Shown in pieces: positions 5,400-7,238 of a stretch of DNA of 7,238 nt. The notes under the pieces are model-generated. The model saw only the letters and a list, made by a program, of their open reading frames with translations. It searched no databases and was not told the origin of the DNA. The stretch is taken from NCBI GenBank assembly GCA_002395085.1, contig DGVV01000060.1, positions 1 to 7,238 on the forward strand, given 5' to 3'. The position numbers were made by a program, and so were the translations under genes. Numbering within the stretch: the stretch's first letter is position 1; the number at the start of each line of letters is the position of its first letter. This DNA is from Ruminococcus sp. UBA4275 (lineage in GTDB: Bacteria > Bacillota > Clostridia > Oscillospirales > Ruminococcaceae).

Positions 5400-7109
5400 A
5401 TGATTCAGCTCTTTTACAGCATTGTGCTGGTGATTTCGCTGATTTGTGCCGCTGTTTACAGTTTCATGTGGCACAGGCATTTTGATGTGAATTTCACCAT
5501 GATTTTCACGCTTGTCCCGATTGCCTGTCTGGGCTACTTCTTATTCTCACAGTCAGAAAATCTGCGCGAGGCAGTTGCTGCCGTCAAAATCATTTATCTG
5601 GGCGGATGCTTTTTGCAGCTCTTTATCGTCCTCAATATCTTCGGTCTCTGCAAAATCCGGATCGGCAAACGGCTGCGGACGCTGCTGTTCGGCATCTGCC
5701 TGCTGCTGTACCTGCCGGTTCTGAATCTCGGATACGGCAGCAGCTTCTATAAAAGTATCTCCTTCACCGTGCAGAACGGCAATCCGTTGCTGCTGAAGGA
5801 ATACGGCGCAGCGCACACGCTGATTTACGCGGCATTTTTCGTATTTTTCGCAGTCGGAATCAGTGCCGTTGTCTACTCGTGGATCCGGAAAAAGCAAGTT
5901 CCGCGCACCGTGCTGGGATTGCTGGTGTTTCCTTACATCATCTGCGTGCTGAGTTTCTTCCTGATCCGGCAGATCATCCCGCAGATTGAATTTGTGCCGG
6001 TCGGCTATGTGCTTGCGGAGATCATCTTCCTGATCATCGCCTATCGGGTCAATCTCTACGATGTCAGCGATACGGTGATTGATTCCATGGTCAGGGAACA
6101 GGGCATCGGCTATGTATCGTTCGATTTCAAAAACAGGTATCTGGGCAGCAATCACACCGCACAGTGCATTCTGCCCGAACTGAAAGACACCGCACTGGAT
6201 GAACGCTTCGGAGAGAAGCCTGCGCATCAGACCATCCGGCAGCTTCTCGACCGCTTTCGGGAAAATCCGGAACAGAATACCTGCCTGTATCCTGTTCCCG
6301 GTGCCGGCTCAGATGACGACCGCATCTACACAGCAAAGGTCAATTATCTCTATGACAGCGACCGCAAGCGCGGATACATCATCACCTTCACCGATGATAC
6401 CGCCAATCAGAAATACATCCGGCTGCTGGATACCTATAACGAAGACCTGCGGCAGAAAGTGGAGGACAAAACCAGACACATCGTGGAGATGCATGACAAT
6501 CTGATCATGAGTCTTGCGATGATGGTGGAAAGCCGCGATAATTCCACCGGCGGACACATCAAGCGAACCAGCGAAGGCGTCCGCATTCTGATTGAGGAGA
6601 TCACACGGGATCAGACCTTGCAGCTTCCGGAAGACTTCTGCCGTGCCGTCATCAAGGCAGCGCCGATGCATGATCTGGGCAAGATCAATGTGGATGACGC
6701 CGTGCTGCGCAAGCCCGGCAAATTCACGGAGGAGGAATTTGCCAAGATGAAGCATCACACCACGGAAGGCGCAAGAGTCATCCACGAGATTCTGCGGCAG
6801 ACAGACGATGAACTGTTCAAGACCATTGCAGAGAACGTGGCACATTATCATCACGAACGCTGGGACGGTTCAGGCTATCCGGCGGGGCTTGCAGGCGAGA
6901 AGATTCCGCTGGAAGCGCGCATCATGGCAATCGCGGATGTCTATGATGCACTGGTCTCAAAACGGGTCTACAAGGAGGCATTTGATTTTGCAAAAGCTGA
7001 CCGGATTATCATGGAGGGCATGGGCAGCCAGTTTGACCCGCAGCTGAAGGAAGCTTATGTTCATGCGCGCCCGCGGCTGGAAGCTTACTACAGGAATCTG
7101 AATGTCTGA
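5400..7109 (+). CDS. Membrane-bound HD-GYP protein with 7TM sensor, probable cyclic-di-GMP phosphodiesterase
   Basis: A 569-residue integral membrane protein. Seven hydrophobic helices are visible at about 2-22, 32-50, 63-83, 94-111, 137-160, 171-191 and 197-216, resembling the N-terminal 7TM sensor modules of some histidine kinases. Residues about 225-335 look PAS-like, ending in YIITFTDDT. A charged helical stretch at 336-368, probably coiled coil, follows. The C-terminus is a full HD-GYP domain (about 365-565) with His386, the HD pair His424-Asp425 followed by Lys428, His453, His484-His485, the GYP triplet at 492-494 and Asp513. These match the metal-binding residues and signature of the family, which hydrolyses cyclic-di-GMP, so the domain looks catalytically competent. 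The likely role is turning an extracellular or membrane signal into lower cyclic-di-GMP. The signal is unknown, and there is no GGDEF domain or partner gene here. It has its own promoter and a strong ribosome binding site. Other cyclic dinucleotides as substrates cannot be excluded. Confidence 0.92.
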   Translation: MIQLFYSIVLVISLICAAVYSFMWHRHFDVNFTMIFTLVPIACLGYFLFSQSENLREAVAAVKIIYLGGCFLQLFIVLNIFGLCKIRIGKRLRTLLFGICLLLYLPVLNLGYGSSFYKSISFTVQNGNPLLLKEYGAAHTLIYAAFFVFFAVGISAVVYSWIRKKQVPRTVLGLLVFPYIICVLSFFLIRQIIPQIEFVPVGYVLAEIIFLIIAYRVNLYDVSDTVIDSMVREQGIGYVSFDFKNRYLGSNHTAQCILPELKDTALDERFGEKPAHQTIRQLLDRFRENPEQNTCLYPVPGAGSDDDRIYTAKVNYLYDSDRKRGYIITFTDDTANQKYIRLLDTYNEDLRQKVEDKTRHIVEMHDNLIMSLAMMVESRDNSTGGHIKRTSEGVRILIEEITRDQTLQLPEDFCRAVIKAAPMHDLGKINVDDAVLRKPGKFTEEEFAKMKHHTTEGARVIHEILRQTDDELFKTIAENVAHYHHERWDGSGYPAGLAGEKIPLEARIMAIADVYDALVSKRVYKEAFDFAKADRIIMEGMGSQFDPQLKEAYVHARPRLEAYYRNLNV

Positions 7110-7238
7110 GTCTTTTCCAAAAACGTCTCCGGCAGACTAAAGGCTGCACGATGATTATAATGGGCAATTGCCGCTCCGCACACTCCGCCAAAGGAATACG
7201 GTCCCTTTGAAAGCCCATTTATGTGAAATATAGCAAAT
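7110..7238. other. Gene-free 3' flank of the HD-GYP gene; possible dispersed intergenic sequence
   Basis: No gene with a plausible start and family match is seen. There is no clear hairpin with a T-run, so the HD-GYP terminator is either outside the window or factor-dependent. Small structures are GTCT/AGAC (7125-7137) and the 10-bp palindrome GGCAATTGCC (7163-7172). The stretch from about 7138 onwards reminds me of sequences recurring between genes in Ruminococcus-like genomes, but that is memory only and is not supported by anything inside this window. Confidence 0.3.

Noticed and set aside
7009..7218. Minus-strand open frame overlapping the end of the HD-GYP gene
   Set aside because: It overlaps the conserved C-terminus of the HD-GYP gene, has no recognisable domain or good ribosome binding site, and its low-complexity translation looks like noncoding DNA.

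Overview
The window reads as ordinary chromosomal DNA from a gut or rumen-type anaerobic Clostridia, most like Ruminococcus or another Oscillospiraceae. This is an inference from slightly above 50% GC by eye, consensus housekeeping promoters, strong AGG-type ribosome binding sites, a large LRR_5/BspA-type leucine-rich repeat protein, an Fe-S aldo/keto reductase and a 7TM HD-GYP protein. No rRNA, tRNA, transposase, phage gene or CRISPR array was seen.

Layout, left to right. Bases 1-102 hold a strong bidirectional terminator and nothing else recognisable. Bases 103-5195 are a tightly packed three-gene minus-strand operon. It is transcribed from the right: a DusB-type tRNA-dihydrouridine synthase, then a 1023-residue leucine-rich repeat protein, then an aldo/keto reductase with a C-terminal cysteine-rich Fe-S region. 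The genes are 3 nt apart and then overlap in an ATGA, so translation is probably coupled. Bases 5196-5399 are a divergent regulatory region. It holds two consensus sigma-A/sigma-70-type promoters, one for each direction, with a cluster of GAATT/AATTC half-sites between them. Bases 5400-7109 encode a plus-strand membrane protein: seven transmembrane helices, a PAS-like region, a short coiled coil and a complete HD-GYP domain, so probably a cyclic-di-GMP phosphodiesterase. Bases 7110-7238 have no gene and no clear terminator, and may be a piece of dispersed intergenic sequence.

How the genes relate. The operon joins a tRNA-modifying enzyme, a probably cytoplasmic LRR protein and a redox enzyme. 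No shared pathway is evident, and the LRR protein has no export signal although its family is usually described as surface-exposed. The HD-GYP gene is monocistronic within the window and is linked to the operon only by the shared divergent control region. The observations most worth following up are the higher-order modular build of the unexported LRR protein and the half-site cluster between the two promoters. I found no convincing new defence, mobile or RNA-based system here.
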